Of a stretch of 64,000 nt of DNA, positions 32,325 through 43,994 are shown in pieces. Position 1 is the first letter of the stretch; each line of letters starts with the position of its first letter. The DNA is from Bisporella sp. PMI_857 (taxonomy: Eukaryota; Ascomycota; Leotiomycetes; Helotiales; Helotiaceae): contig JAJSPD010000085.1 in assembly GCA_021307315.1 (NCBI GenBank), positions 121,845-185,844 on the forward strand, read 5' to 3'. The notes under the pieces are model-generated. The model saw only the letters and a program-made list of their open reading frames with translations, had not been told where the DNA came from and did no database searches. A program made the translations under genes and the position numbers.

Positions 32325-33366
32325 GGACAAGTATGGCATGACATAACGACCAACGTGCAACAACGCAAAATGAGGTAATAAAATATAATAATTGATCAAA
32401 TTGCAAATCGCAAATCGAAATCATTCAATTAATAACTTAGTGCTTTTGACTTTCCTGGCCCTCGGCGTTCCTGGCCCTTGACTTTCTTGGCGCCTTCGAC
32501 GTTCCTGGCCCTCGACGCTCCTGGCCCCTCGACTTTCTTGGCTCTCGAATTCCTGGCGCTCTTGACTTTCCTGGCCTTCGACGTTCCTAGCTCTCGACAT
32601 TCCTGGCTCTCGACGTTCCTGGCTCCCGACTTTTAAAATAAAGCTGTATTCGTTTTTATTGTAAAAATAAAAGAAAAATACAAACACAAATACTTGTAAA
32701 TACTTTAAAAAAAAAGCAAATACGCCAAGACAGTCCCTTGCGTAGCAAATTTTTCCACTTTTTTTGTTTTTTTTAAATGCAAACGAAACTAGCTTTAAAA
32801 AATCGACAGCGCCAGAAAAATCGAAAGCGCCAGCAATGTCGAGAGCCAAGAAAGTCGAAAGCGCCAGGAACATCGAGAGCTAGAAACGTCGAGAGGCAGG
32901 AACGTCGAGAGCCAGAATGTAACAACCGGTATGCCCAAAGTGCGACACGGAGATCATGGCGCAGGAGCAAGGGGTAATGACAAGGGTATAAGGGGTTTCA
33001 GAGCCGATACGGAGAAGAGTCGGAGTCGCCTATATAAAGGCCTGCTCCTACTCTCTACAGTTGTTCCTCATGTTTTTGTATCCTTCGTGGTTAGACCTAT
33101 AAGGCAATCACTATCAGCCTATTGTACGCACTCCAATATGCCTCTATTCTAGCCCGTGATTCCTTGCGTCGATACACAGAAAAGTCGAGGGCGCTGGGCC
33201 AGGAACGTCGAGAGCCAAGAAAGTCGAGGGCCAGGAAAGTCAAAAGCACTAAGTTATTAATTGAATGATTTCGATTTGCGATTTGCAATTTGATCAATTA
33301 TTATATTTTATTACCTCATTTTGCGTTGTTGCACGTTGGTCGTTATGTCATGCCATACAAGTCCTC
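32325..33366. mobile_element. Foldback-type element with long inverted arms
   Basis: From TATGGCATGACATAACGACC the left arm is identical for more than 100 bp to the reverse complement of the right arm ending near 33360. Both arms run on into degenerate repeats of CGTTCCTGGCCCTCGACTTT type (32440-32640 and 32790-32920, 33180-33250). No reading frame is inside. The near-perfect arms suggest recent formation or conversion. Confidence 0.75.
32918..33176 (+). mobile_element. Solo LTR, 259 bp, inside the foldback element
   Basis: TGTAACAACCGG to CGTCGATACA, flanked by CAGAA (32913-32917, 33177-33181). CGCCTATATAAAGGCC is a TATA-like segment. Confidence 0.85.
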
Positions 33367-34309
33367 TGGAACCCATCGAAAAAGGTACAAAACCACACGT
33401 AAGCCCTGCTTGGTTGCTACTATCATTGTCCAGGTACGGACAGCCTTGAGAATCAAAAGGAGCTCCTTCGAAGAAGTCTGAGCTAAAAGTGGGGACCGTG
33501 AGAAGCAACAGGCTGATTTGGTTGCAGCCGTCGAGTAGTCGATCAGTGGCAAAGTTTATATTCTGAAGGGCATCAGAAAAGATCTTTGACTCATTCTGTG
33601 CAGTGCGCAGATAGGTAGGTGTGGTCCGAGAATCCAATATCCTTTTGCTCGGATCTAACAAAGTCAGCAATTAGGAAATCAAGAAATACGGATGAAGATC
33701 TTACTCGCTTGCTGAATCGTCCCAGTTCGTAAATGGATTTAAGGAAGTGTCCGGCGGCGTAAGTGCTTTTGCGAACCCAGTGGGATAAGTAGCGAACTTA
33801 CAAGCCTTTAATATATATGTCTCGTTATAGGATGATTTCTTATAGTGTGCAAAATCGCACGACCGTTTAAAATCCTTTTTGCACAGTACGCAGTATTTCG
33901 GATTTAGAACGCGAGTAAGGCTCAGATGCGGTTTATCATAAACACCTCGAATATGCCGATGCAAGTAGTCTGTTCTGACCAAAGCTTTGAAGCAGTTGTC
34001 GGCAAAGCAACTCTGTCGTTTTGAGGACTCTGTTCGTGTATAATCTATACTGACAGTGCTGGGTGGCTGCTCCAAAGCTGCGAGTTTTCCGAGTAGATTT
34101 TCAACAACGCCCGCGAAGTTCCGAATGGTTGACTTTTGTGCCAATATTTTGGTTGTTAATTCGCAAATTTCTCTATAATAGCACGTCTTGTGCCGTTTGT
34201 TACTGCCGCGTTCGCTTGCTGGTTCGAATGTTAAACGTCGTTTACGCCTATTTTGCGAAGCTGCGTTTTCCATTGCAGACGATATGAAGAAGAATAAAGA
34301 TCCTTGCAC
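33311..34309 (-). CDS. Hypothetical Cys/His-rich protein
   Basis: Two minus-strand frames (34309-33701 and 33670-33311) are separated by a GTAAGATC donor and a TTGCTGAC branch-like segment, so they are probably exons of one gene; the exact acceptor that keeps frame is not clear. The first has a basic KRHK stretch after residue 30, then CFADNCFKALVRTDYLHRH and YCVLCKKDFKRSCDFAHYKK, both spaced like zinc fingers of C2H2 or C2HC type. The second exon runs into the arm of the foldback element, so its true end is probably lost. No known family. Confidence 0.45.
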
Positions 34310-35036
34310 CAGGATATAACAAAATGTAGTAGATTAATAGAAGCACCTGACGTGACGCAGGTAGAAATGATCTGTACTTCTCAACTTTCCTTTAAACCGT
34401 AGCTCCTGAATGCTCGACCTTTTCAGGCGACTTCGAGGGCACAAGCCGACAACCGTGCCAATAAAAGGCGGATATTTGATGAAAGCGATCAAAGTGAAAG
34501 TATTATAATAAAGTCGACAGGGACAAGAGAAACAGGCGTTGAGAACGCAAAAGAAAAGCATCGGGACTGGTGGACGGCGGCGGTGTTGAAAAGCGGCGGA
34601 AAAATGCAGGGCGAAAAATGAGTATCGGGAATTGCAAGGCAGGAGTGGGCGGCGGTAAGCTGATGTTCAGCAAATTTCCCCAACCGTGAACGGCAAGCAA
34701 AGAACTTTAACCCTCATAGTTTCTGTGAGTCTTTCGCGCATCGACAATAACAGGTTGCTTTCGGGTCCGGCGAGTCTTTTATGACCACGTCCATTAGACC
34801 GATCAATATCTTCACTCAACTCAAGTGGAAGCGATGTGTCTTCTGACGATTGCGGCGGAGTTATAAGAGGGAATGTTAAGCTATTGGGCGAAGTGTATCT
34901 ATTGTTCACAGTAGGAAACTTGCATAAAGGGATTATTCTCATTGTTTGCTGGGAAAATCGCATTTGGCGGAGCGTACACAGTGTTTGCAGCAGGAATTTG
35001 CAGAGGAGTCATACTGATTCCTTGTCAGGAAACTCG
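34310..35036. other. No supported gene
   Basis: A minus-strand frame at 34963-34667 follows closely downstream of the next pseudogene, but its composition gives no family. Other frames are short and overlap. Confidence 0.35.
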
Positions 35037-36935
35037 TCAGTACTCCGTGAGTAATTGATTAGTCGGGTCCTCCCCGTTTTCATAGTCAGAGTCTGCAGTC
35101 TCGGCTGGTACACTTGGAGCCACAGGAGATTGATGATTTGCTAACTATTTCTAGTTTAGCTCGTCCCTCGACTTCTTCGAGGTTTTTTCGGCATTGTCCT
35201 GTAGATTCTCTAACCGTTGTCGGCTTTTCTTGAAATCTTTGTAGCTTAATATGAGGAAAGAGTTAGAAGTAGGATATTAATAGAATTTGACTTGACTTTC
35301 GGACTCAGATGAATAGTGCGCATAAGTGTTAAAGGTAGTACTGTCGGTAGTGAAAGTACGAACGTATGCATGACCGGCAGGATCAGGTCTGTTAAAAAAT
35401 GAATGTGCTTTGTTTCTGCTATAAACTATTGTTGGTATCACTCTCTGTGATACCTTCTTCGTATTGATGACTTGCAATAGCTTAAGTCGGTTACCCACGG
35501 GGCACGTAGCACCGCGGTCTCAGCGCAGTGCTATATATGCTCGTTGTAGGTGGTTGACTTGTTCTTGATTGTTCTAAGTTACGTTCTACGAGCGAGAACT
35601 TAAATACATTCAGGTGGTGGCCTGTGCGTCATGGGACGTTCACATGACTTTATACCAACAACTATACAGGCCTTATTATACGCTGCTTGAGTTTCCGCTA
35701 GAACTATATCCTTCTCAGGCCCTTTCCACTCTTCGGCTAAATGTGGTAAAGTTAGAGAGTCGCGCTCCGGAGTAGGAACGGCAGCTCCTCCAAGCTCTTG
35801 ATGGACGGGAAATGGATCGAACTCCGTCATTTTAAGACCTTCGATTATATCTGGCTGTGTAGCCGATAGCCCGTTGTTGAAACCTACATTTTTTGGGAAG
35901 TCGTTAAAAGCTTGGTTATATACGCGACCGTATCCTTTTTCACATCTCTTGAGCAATGTAAATGTCTCGAATGCCATTGTAATTTCGTTAGAAGCTCTCC
36001 GTATCCGATGGCAAAACGCCTTGTACTCTGACTCGTTCGGCGATGCTGTGTTGCGTGCTTTGTCAAGCTAATTTTGATGGGAACCAAGATTTTCTTGAGG
36101 TATAAAGTGGCCTGGATCAAGGATACCATTCTTAAATGCAAAACGCGGGAAGCTAAAGTCCGTCGTAAATGCTGTTTTGCTTGTGGACCCAATTGTAGCT
36201 GAGGATTTTGACGGGGCTCGGGAACGAGATGAATTTGCTCCGGATCCTGACGATTTCGATTTTGGGTCATTTCTTGTACGTCCTCCCATTTTTTCGAACG
36301 CTTTCAAATTTTCTTTCGTCAGACGGGCACGTTTTGAAGGTCTTCTGGCACCGGCCTCGATAGACCTGTCAGGTCTCCGTTTCCGAGTCTGGTGGTTATT
36401 GGTATGTAGTGGACCAAGATATTCTAGTGTGTTATATATGTATTAGCACACTGCTGGTCGAGAACAACGACTACAGCCAACCTCGAAACTGTTCTTTTGA
36501 AAGTACCGGCGGCGATGCTTCAACAGGACCCGAAGCTGGCACCCTCGTATATAAGGTCGCTCCAAAAAGCTGTAAAGTCTGAGGATCTCTTTGCCGTTGC
36601 TCGAAAGGGCTTTGAGATTCGTAGTAAGACCCTGGAATGTGAGGAATTGACACCGAGCGCTGCTTTGATTCTATCCGGGAGCTTCGTCTCCGCGACACTA
36701 TCCGACATTAATATTTTAGCAATCATCGTACAAAGAAATCTTGCCTACCCGAGGGAGTTTGATGTGGATCTGGCAGCGGTCGCTGAGGAGCCCGACGTTT
36801 ACGAGTCCGCGTAGATGGTGGATTCATGGTGGACATGGGCAGCTGAGTAAAGCGCGATGTTGATGGTTGATGTTGGGTGAGGAGGGGTCGGCGGGCTGAT
36901 AGCCCAAATTTTCGAGACAGGCGTATCGCATCCAA
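35037..36935 (-). pseudogene. Broken copy of an expanded fungal family of unknown function
   Basis: The N-terminal exon starts at 36935 or at a later ATG (MSTMNPPSTRTRKRRAPQRP). A GTAGGC...ATAG intron near 36780-36730 leads to SRRRSSRIESKQRSVSIP. After a break come TRKRRPDRSIEAGARRPSKR, then FSFPRFAFKNGILDPG, then YNQAFNDFPKNVGFNNGLSA, then PDPAGHAYVRTFTTD and HYSSESESQVKFY. I recognise these last blocks from a repeated family of hypothetical proteins in Pezizomycotina. A solo LTR at 35430-35660 and stop codons after GSHQN and QVKFY (expected Q) disable it. Confidence 0.6.
35430..35660 (-). mobile_element. Solo LTR, 231 bp
   Basis: TGTTGGTATCAC to TATACCAACA, flanked by ACTAT on both sides (35425-35429, 35661-35665). 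Removing it rejoins the host frame as ACIVYSRNKAHSFF. Confidence 0.9.
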
Positions 36936-37939
36936 AACGTGGTGATTTAGCTGGGTGATTTTGATTTACTCACTTTGCATGGCACGATTTTGGGCAAGGT
37001 ACGTATACTCAAAACCAATCCATCAATCGATTGGGAATTTGGTCGGTCGATGATGATGTTTTTCGCTGGATGACTAGTCGGAAGCATAATTTGCAAGCCA
37101 GTCGGAACAGAAGATCTGGAACCCCACCCGTTCAAATCTCCCCTGTTTTAAATGAGGCCCCAATATGTGGTATGGGGCAACATGCAAGGGTTTCGTTATG
37201 GATGTATCCTCCCGCCACTGGCTTTGTGAGTGACACAGTTGCTGGCGGGGCTTAGTGGCAAGCTACGCCCTACTGGGCTGAGTGGAAAAGACTCTCAACT
37301 AAGTCTGGCTCTCAGGCCAGGCGCTATTAGTCCTAATTAGGGAACACACGCGAGCTGGTCACCTCGATAACCGTGACAGCTAGAAAGTTTCGAAAAATTT
37401 CTGCTGCCTAAAAGACTTTACCGCTTCCATATTAGTCATTAATCATTGTTAATCACTATTAATCATGATTAATGATAATTTATTAATCACGATTTTGATT
37501 AATAGCTTTGAAGCGTTGATTTGATTATGATTAATAGGCCCATTAACCAACCAACCCCCCCTACCACACTGTGGCTGTGCCACTCCGAGACCTACTCGGA
37601 AAACACAGCCAATCAGAAATTTGGAAATACACTGACATCGCCCCATTGGAAGGCTATGTAACCCTCACCAGCATCACGTTCAGTAAGGCGGTTGGTTGGA
37701 CCCGCACATTGCTGGCACACAAGCCTCTGGATATCACATAATTCGAATTCCATCATCATTCCTCATCCTCCGCAGCTTCATCCTTTCGTATTTTCACACG
37801 CATATTACTTGAGAAAAAGACGGACGCAAAAGGTGAGAACACCCATGAAGCATTGCTTCTACCTGGCTTGAGCGAACCGGCCTCCGACACCAGTACACAC
37901 TACGCCGAGATTACAGCGTACACAGAAATTCCCTCCAAC
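36936..37939. other. Intergenic; ATTAATCA-rich tract
   Basis: No gene is supported. A low-complexity tract of ATTAATCA-like words lies at about 37435-37550. An ACCGTGACA at 37369-37377 looks like an LTR end, but I could not find its partner. Confidence 0.4.
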
Positions 37940-38797
37940 ATGTCGAATCTGGATGCCTTCACTCTTTTTCCCGCTCTCAGTCAAGAGCTCCGGCTACTCA
38001 TCTGGAGCTTTGCATTTATCCCACGCGTGATCCCGCTCGCAGCGGAAGCATATCGAGCAGGCGAAGATCCCACTGCAATCCGCTTTCACCTGATTCAAGG
38101 CATCCCACTCCCACCGGTAGAGCGGGCGGGCTCGCGGCTCCGATGGACGGGACGCTTCGTCCACCCGCAGATTCCATCGCAAGCCGTTTTCCACGTCTCG
38201 CGAGAAGCGCGCAATCATGCGCTCTTTCTCGGGTACCGGACATGGAAGCTGCAAAAAAAAGGCGGATTGGTAAGGAGATTCTTGTGGCACCCAGCAAAAG
38301 ATATCGTCTTGTTCCCCCGTCGAAATGCGGATGACTCAAGCATTAGTGAAACGCCGTACGTGCACCATTATGGATGGCTGCGCATGTTCCGTGTCCAATA
38401 CCCGACGGAAATTCAGCTGGTGCAAAATGTGGCACTATGGACGTCCCTCTGGTTTCGACTCAAACTGGAACGTCCCTGGGTCGTCGACCAGCTTTTCAAA
38501 TTTCAAAATATGCAGCGACTCACTATAGTGATCGATGAACCGCACGAGCGCGCTGTCGTCGCCCGCTTACAAGAGCGAGATATCGAACACGAGACCTGGG
38601 GTTCGTGGAAACTTCCACATTATATCGTTGAGACTTTAGAGCGGACCAAAGATCAGAACAACCTCCGTTTCACGATCCCCGAAGTGCGCGTGATAAAGGA
38701 TACCAACGATATTATAGCCGCGCCGAGCCTGGTCGTGACTTTGCGGTGTAATCCTTGTGAATATTTGGACCACCGCCCAGATCCACAACGACAGTGA
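37940..38797 (+). CDS. 2EXR-domain protein
   Basis: The ATG at 37940 (context CCAACATGTCG) gives 285 residues. The in-frame extension to 37853 starts with TTG and is unlikely to be used. The first 30 residues, with FTLFPALSQELRLLIWSFAF, are the 2EXR motif, an F-box-like module very frequent in Pezizomycotina. Further on, FHVSREARNHAL and an AKDIVLFP stretch are usual for the family, as is the WxxRLKLERPWVVDQL region. Function is unknown in this family. No signal peptide or membrane segment is seen. Single exon. Confidence 0.8.
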   Translation: MSNLDAFTLFPALSQELRLLIWSFAFIPRVIPLAAEAYRAGEDPTAIRFHLIQGIPLPPVERAGSRLRWTGRFVHPQIPSQAVFHVSREARNHALFLGYRTWKLQKKGGLVRRFLWHPAKDIVLFPRRNADDSSISETPYVHHYGWLRMFRVQYPTEIQLVQNVALWTSLWFRLKLERPWVVDQLFKFQNMQRLTIVIDEPHERAVVARLQERDIEHETWGSWKLPHYIVETLERTKDQNNLRFTIPEVRVIKDTNDIIAAPSLVVTLRCNPCEYLDHRPDPQRQ

Positions 38798-39678
38798 TGT
38801 GATGTGTACAGTTATCAGCATTACAGTGGAGACGTACTTTACTACAGTAGATTATCTTATGCTTAGAGTAAGTGAAGGAATCATAGTGGAATTCAGGCCT
38901 AGACTCACATCTATCTTTGAATCGAAATTTCAGTTCAACTTGTGTTTTAAAGTAAAGATAGCATAAAACCTCACTTTATATAGATTGAAAAGTAATGTGA
39001 CCATACGTAAAGCATTCCACGTGTTATATTTCGCTATTGGATAATGGCCGTGATCTTGACTCGCGTATTTGATTCATTAGGATGATATAAGAAATATGCC
39101 ACGATACGCCAAAACAACGTACCCGAAAATGACTTAGACTTTGTATATATGCCTGACTATACCCTAGAGTTGAGAGTAGAAACGAGGGGATAGTATGGTT
39201 CTTGTACGCATCGTTACAAAGCAGCACCCAAGCGAGCGCCTGCCAAACCCGATATAGCCTTGCTAAACCTACCTTAGCCAGACCCCCCAGAACCCGTGAC
39301 CCGCTAGCCGTCTCACAGAATACTTAAGTTTCATAACTCAGATATAAAGAGAAGTGAACTTGAGTTGAAGCACTAACTTATAAGTAATTGTAGAAGACTG
39401 AAAATTGAATAAGAAGGTAGATTACATTCTGCTAGTAGCTTGCCGTGCTATATATATGCTATATCCCACCTATAAATATCAAATAAATACAAAAACTCCA
39501 AGAAACGCCTCCCGAGAACGCCTATTCCAAAAAATCCAGACTCTTTTTGTTTAGAAACAAATGTAAACACTTTACTATGCACCCCCTTCTATCAACGCCA
39601 ACGATGATGCATCCGACTGCCTTTTCCCATGCGATGTATTTCAACTCACTCCGAACACTATCTGAAAAAGGAGGCAAT
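38798..39678. other. Intergenic, no gene seen
   Basis: AT-rich spacer between two convergent genes. No repeats or frames that I can support. Confidence 0.45.
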
Positions 39679-40347
39679 TTACTCGTCATCCTCGACACGA
39701 ACAGATCGCTTGCCACCCTTCCTAGACTTGGAGCTGCTGCGAGAGCCGGAGCTGGAGCTCTCTGGAGTTGGAGACTTGGAGAGCGGGTCGTTCCTGATAG
39801 TAACACTGCCCTTGTTGGCAAAGGTCGCCGAGAGGGTAAAGAGGTTTCTATTATTGCTAGCGACGTATGGATAATTCCGAACAGCGACGGTCTTGCCCGT
39901 CCACGTGAGGAGCCCCTTGAGCGCATTCGAGTCTGTGGTATCGGCCGCCGAGACAGCCACATGGGTAATCTGGGGGATTTTGGCTGCGGTAACTGCGTTC
40001 TTCAGCTTGGCCACGTCGGCGACGAAGTCATCGTCGGGGGTGTGCAGGCCGTAGATCTTGTCGGCCCAGATGAAGACGCCGGCGCAGCCATTGACGCCCT
40101 CGACCTCGACGTTGGTGGTGGAGGACTCGACCTCGTTCATCTCAACCCCTACACGCTTGCTGAGGACATCACGCTTGCGGCCAAGCTTGCATTTCTTGCC
40201 ACGCTTGGTGATAATGGTAAAGTCCCGGGCGTGGAGAGGGATGTCATATTCGACAATCTCGGCCTCGCGTTGCTCCAATGAGTCGTTGGCGAAAACGGCA
40301 GAGGCGCAGAGGCCGAGGAAAGTAACGGTAATGGTGGTGAAACGCAT
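39679..40347 (-). CDS. Predicted secreted protein, 222 aa
   Basis: Single exon from ATG at 40347. A signal peptide is clear: MRFTTITVTFLGLCASAVFA with likely cleavage after VFA. The mature part has two cysteines (KKCKLG and NGCAGV), then a globular stretch with VFIWADKIYGL, AKIPQITHVAVS and FTLSATFANKGSVTIRN, and a serine- and basic-rich tail (GSRSSSKSRKGGKRS). No enzyme motif is visible. It could be an effector or a wall-associated protein. The strand is fixed by the signal peptide; a plus-strand frame over the same bases is a shadow. Confidence 0.7.
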   Translation of the reverse strand: MRFTTITVTFLGLCASAVFANDSLEQREAEIVEYDIPLHARDFTIITKRGKKCKLGRKRDVLSKRVGVEMNEVESSTTNVEVEGVNGCAGVFIWADKIYGLHTPDDDFVADVAKLKNAVTAAKIPQITHVAVSAADTTDSNALKGLLTWTGKTVAVRNYPYVASNNRNLFTLSATFANKGSVTIRNDPLSKSPTPESSSSGSRSSSKSRKGGKRSVRVEDDE

Positions 40348-40943
40348 TTTGGAGGTTGGAAAGTGTTGTTGGAAGTTAGGAAAGTGATAGGGGGTGGTTT
40401 TGAAAGTAAGAAGGGGAGTAGATTGCTGTGAAGATTGTGAGATGATTGTTGTGTGACGATGAGTTTTAAGTCGACGAACGTACAGGCTTTTATACTCGAG
40501 ATGCGGGCATTATCTCCTTAATTCTACTAGAGAAATCTATTTTTATTGTTGTAGTTAGGAGATTTTCCTTTGGATGCGCAGTAAATCGAACTATCGTCAA
40601 TCCTGAGAATGTCTTATTGCAATCGTCAGAATACTCTCGCAAACGAGCGTGGAGATCCTTCCGCAGACCCGGAGAATAGAAATGGGTCTGAAGGATGAGA
40701 AAGTAATCCGGCCAATCCTATGTTCAGAACCTACATGGATGGGAATGGAGGTTCTACTCCTATCCTCCTCCAGAGCATCCCCTATGGCCATACCTACATG
40801 TGTATTATCCAATAGACAGACGAGTCATCAGAGGCTATGGCTGAGGCTAAGGCTGCGGTTGCGGCGAGACAATATCGCGGAACCCATGCCGTGCTGCAGC
40901 TCAGGAACGCTGTCATGGCTGTGCAGTGTGATCACAAACTAAT
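40348..40943. other. Promoter side of the secreted gene and spacer
   Basis: It should hold the promoter of the minus-strand secreted protein. The remainder up to the LTR fragment shows no gene. Confidence 0.4.
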
Positions 40944-41058
40944 TGTTGGTACAATTAACTGGAACTGGTCACGTGCTCACGCACTTGAACGAAGTAGAGT
41001 GCTGTTCACGTGACCCGGAACGAGGTTATATATACTCGTAGTTTCACCATAGTTAGAG
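40944..41058 (+). mobile_element. 5' fragment of a copia LTR
   Basis: TGTTGGTACAATTAACTGG and following sequence, including GTTCACGTGACCCGGAACG and a TATATA, match the minus-strand LTR at 62360-62557. It is cut where the LINE fragment starts. Confidence 0.65.
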
Positions 41059-41225
41059 CTACCAGGCTGAACACCGCAAAAGCAATGCTATCAGGCTGAA
41101 TCCACAATTATAAGCTAAAGAAAAGCAGAAAGAGCAACAAGAACACTACCCGACATAGTAGGAAAGTACTCTTAAGGAAATAGATACTGCACTGCCAGGA
41201 AGACTACTCGTACTTTATATGACAG
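41059..41225 (+). pseudogene. LINE fragment, RNase H-proximal region
   Basis: It reads TPQKQCYQAESTI and KAERATRTLPD, the same peptide region as in the LINE copies at 44800-43995 and 52790-53965. The fragment is only about 55 codons and contains stops. Confidence 0.65.
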
Positions 41226-41456
41226 TGTTGGTATGGTCCTGAGTCAATGGGGGAGTCAATGGGGGAGTGAATGGGGGAGTGAATAAAGGACTCAGTCACA
41301 TGACCACCTGTAGCATATAAGAGAACGTATTGTAGCAGTAGTAGCAATGATGAACTTTTACCACATTCTACTTACCAGCAACCACGTATCAAGTACGCGG
41401 CGTTGCTACAAGTGGAGTGGTACCTCAATCATACTATACCGCGATATACTACAACA
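41226..41456 (+). mobile_element. Possible solo LTR
   Basis: TGTTGGTATGG to ACTACAACA, with three copies of a GTCAATGGGGGA repeat near 41245. The five flanking bases do not match, so this is tentative. Confidence 0.4.
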
Positions 41457-42431
41457 CTAACTCTAATAACGCTATTCCGAAATTAGCAATACAACAAAGG
41501 TCTTAGCTTTTATAATTCGGTTATTCGTACTAAAAAAGGGTCAAGTTCATTTCAGACCTTTGTAAAAAAGCCCCAAAGTGGCCATAGCACAGTATTTAGT
41601 ATTATTGCCAATATGATATAAGATTCAATTTCTATACTAATACTAGCGTAGTATCAAAAAGTCGATCTTATATGTCTCGAGACTCGATATTACTAAATAC
41701 TACGATACTAACTCGTTCACTGGATAGAACATTGAACACTTGGAGGAATGAACTTCAAATTAACCTGCTACTAATCATGCACGAGATCTCGTTGACTATG
41801 TACTACTGAAATTGGAAAATATTGGCAAAAGCAATTTTGTATGGGCTGAAAGAGGCATTGGAAACCGAAGGAAATGTATATTATGTAATATAAACCAGGG
41901 CCTTCTAGGCTTAGCCGGGCGTAATAAAACTACTACTACTACTAGAGCCAGGGCCGTGACAGCTCTCCCTGTGGCCGCTCTGGCCACGGGGTTTGCCAGC
42001 ATTGCTGAGACGTTTCTTGAGGGGTGCTAGTATCATGGTCTTCGGAAAAATTCACTTAGTCACGGTTGACGGAGTTCCATGAGTCTAATCTTACGAGTGC
42101 TAGTTTGCTCCCTTTTCTCCGCATTTGTATCGTGATGTAATATAAAGAAGTATATCAGGTGTTTCTCAACCAGAAGGGTTTGCAAGGATTAACTATCAGA
42201 TACTAAGACGGTCCAATTTTTTGTCCGGCAGCCTGCATTCAAGTTGTCAACGATCGTAAGCGCCAAGCCTCCAAATTCAACCTCGACCAGCAGATTTATG
42301 TCTTTTCGTGGCTCTATTGCGTATATAAAATCCGGCAATGATCCCTCAACTGTGTGCTCAGCCTGATCCTAAATATCCAGAAAAATCTCGCGTACGAAAC
42401 TCGAGACAAGTTTCAACTGACAATCTGCACA
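41457..42431. other. Intergenic, no gene seen
   Basis: AT-rich with a short ACT repeat near 41930. It ends in the promoter of the secreted gene; TATATAAA lies about 110 bp before its ATG. Confidence 0.45.
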
Positions 42432-42936
42432 ATGCGCAAGTCCTCCCTCGTCGTCCTCGTCGCCGCAACGTTGCCATTGTGCAGCGTTGCAGTACCGGTC
42501 GACTCCCTCGACGCTGCAACTGCCGACTGGTTCGAAAATGCCGCTAGCGGCACGCTCTCCGCTCGGGTCAACCCAGCCGTGTACTGGCAGGCATACCCCG
42601 CGAGCGGATGCAGCGGCGACTACAGCACGCTACAGTCCGCCAGTGGCACTTGCTACGTCCTTCCTGGCTATGGCTCGTTGAAGATTACGGGTTTTGCTTC
42701 GGGCTGCGGTGGCAGCGGCCACAAAAGTAAGTTGAAGTATCCTCTAGTTTCCCTAATACCGGTCTTAGAAACACCTATAATCTGCAAATATTGCTAATAA
42801 CACAATCTGACATGATTAAATAGTAAGAGCTTATGGCAGTTCTGGTTGTCCGGGGACAGCAGCTTATACCGATTTCACCTCGCCTCTTTCATGCTACAGC
42901 ATGAGCGGCAAACGTTCGATGAAAGTTTTTTGTTGA
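42432..42936 (+). CDS. Small secreted cysteine-rich protein (effector candidate)
   Basis: Exons 42432-42726 and 42824-42936 are joined over a 97-nt GTAAGTTG...AAATAG intron and give 135 residues; the total is divisible by three and the junction codon is ATA. The start ATG follows a TATATAAA by about 110 bp. The signal peptide is MRKSSLVVLVAATLPLCSVA. The mature chain has six cysteines, in contexts SGCSGD, GTCYVL, SGCGGS, SGCPGT, LSCYSM and the last residue. Small size, secretion and even cysteine number are the usual marks of fungal effectors or small wall proteins. No family is recognised. Confidence 0.75.
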
Positions 42937-43994
42937 TCAAGCCACCTGCCAGGAGGGGATTAAGAGTCTACTGAGCAGTAAAACTTCGCTCTGAGAATTA
43001 AATGGGCGGTATTGAAAGTAGTAAAACAAGCCTGGGACACTATTAGGATGATTGTTAGATCCAATCCATCTTGAACCATGAAAAGTAACTTTAGTATAGT
43101 TTTTATATTGAAGATAGGAAGTAAAAACCGCAACAGGGTTGCAGTGAGCGTGCTGTCTACAGAATAAAAGAGAGACTTCATTGCTTTGGCTCTAAGGGGT
43201 CAGAACGAACCCCAGACCCTAAGCAGGCGCAACGAATGGATGAACTGATTAACGCTTGTATCAGGCCCACTTATGTCCACGAGATATATCAGGCGGTGAC
43301 ACAAAATAGTGTTGTAGTGTCAGATAATGATATATCTCGCGATCAAGTGCATATGGCGTTAGTAGCTCGTTTATTATTCGCTCATTTTTGGCCACTTGAG
43401 CTGAAAATATTTTACCTTGTACTCCCCCAACTTTACGGTACTTCTTCTCAAACAAATCAATGAAGCATCTCAAAAATAAAACGTCAACAGAACGTAACAA
43501 AGTTACCTTCATAAGCCACAGGGTAGCATTTATACGCTGACGGTCTTGTACTCAATTATCCTTCTCCGAGGCGACCTATCTGTCACCAGCCCATCAAGTA
43601 TACAGTAATAAGGGGTAAGCAGAAGCGGCCGCACCTGCGGCAACTTCAATAAATGCGGTACTGCGATTGCAGCAACGTACATTGCGAGGTATCGGAAACG
43701 CGTCAAGGACCATAGTCGCGTTAGATTGTAAGACTTAACGTTGTTCACTAGCGAACCGATGATTGATTGATAATGATAATGAAGAAGTTTATTCGCCCGG
43801 TTCTAAACTTAATGGGCTTTAGTCTATATTACATAATCCACTTCGTTCAATGTTTCCATGGCCTTCGATAGAGCCCATACAGAAATGCCTCTTCCAATAA
43901 TTTCCACTTTCAATAACTGCCTTAATCAAACGGGGTCTCCCGTGTGGTTAGTAGCAAGTGAGCTTAAAGATTATTCCTTCAAGTGTTTAATGTC
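42937..43994. other. No supported gene
   Basis: Frames at 43236-43463 and its antisense overlap and lack known motifs. A short inverted repeat around GATATATC near 43283 and 43330 is present. Confidence 0.4.

Noticed and set aside
34205..34225. GGTTCGAAT resembling a tRNA B box
   Set aside because: There is no A box or cloverleaf around it, and it lies in a coding frame.
37145..37377. Possible LTR ending ACCGTGACA
   Set aside because: No convincing 5' end, target duplication or sister copy was found in the window.
37853..37939. N-terminal extension of the 2EXR gene
   Set aside because: The extension begins with TTG. The ATG at 37940 has better context and puts the 2EXR motif at the N-terminus, as usual.
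39547..40281. Plus-strand frame of 244 codons
   Set aside because: It is antisense to the secreted protein at 40347-39679, which has a clear signal peptide.
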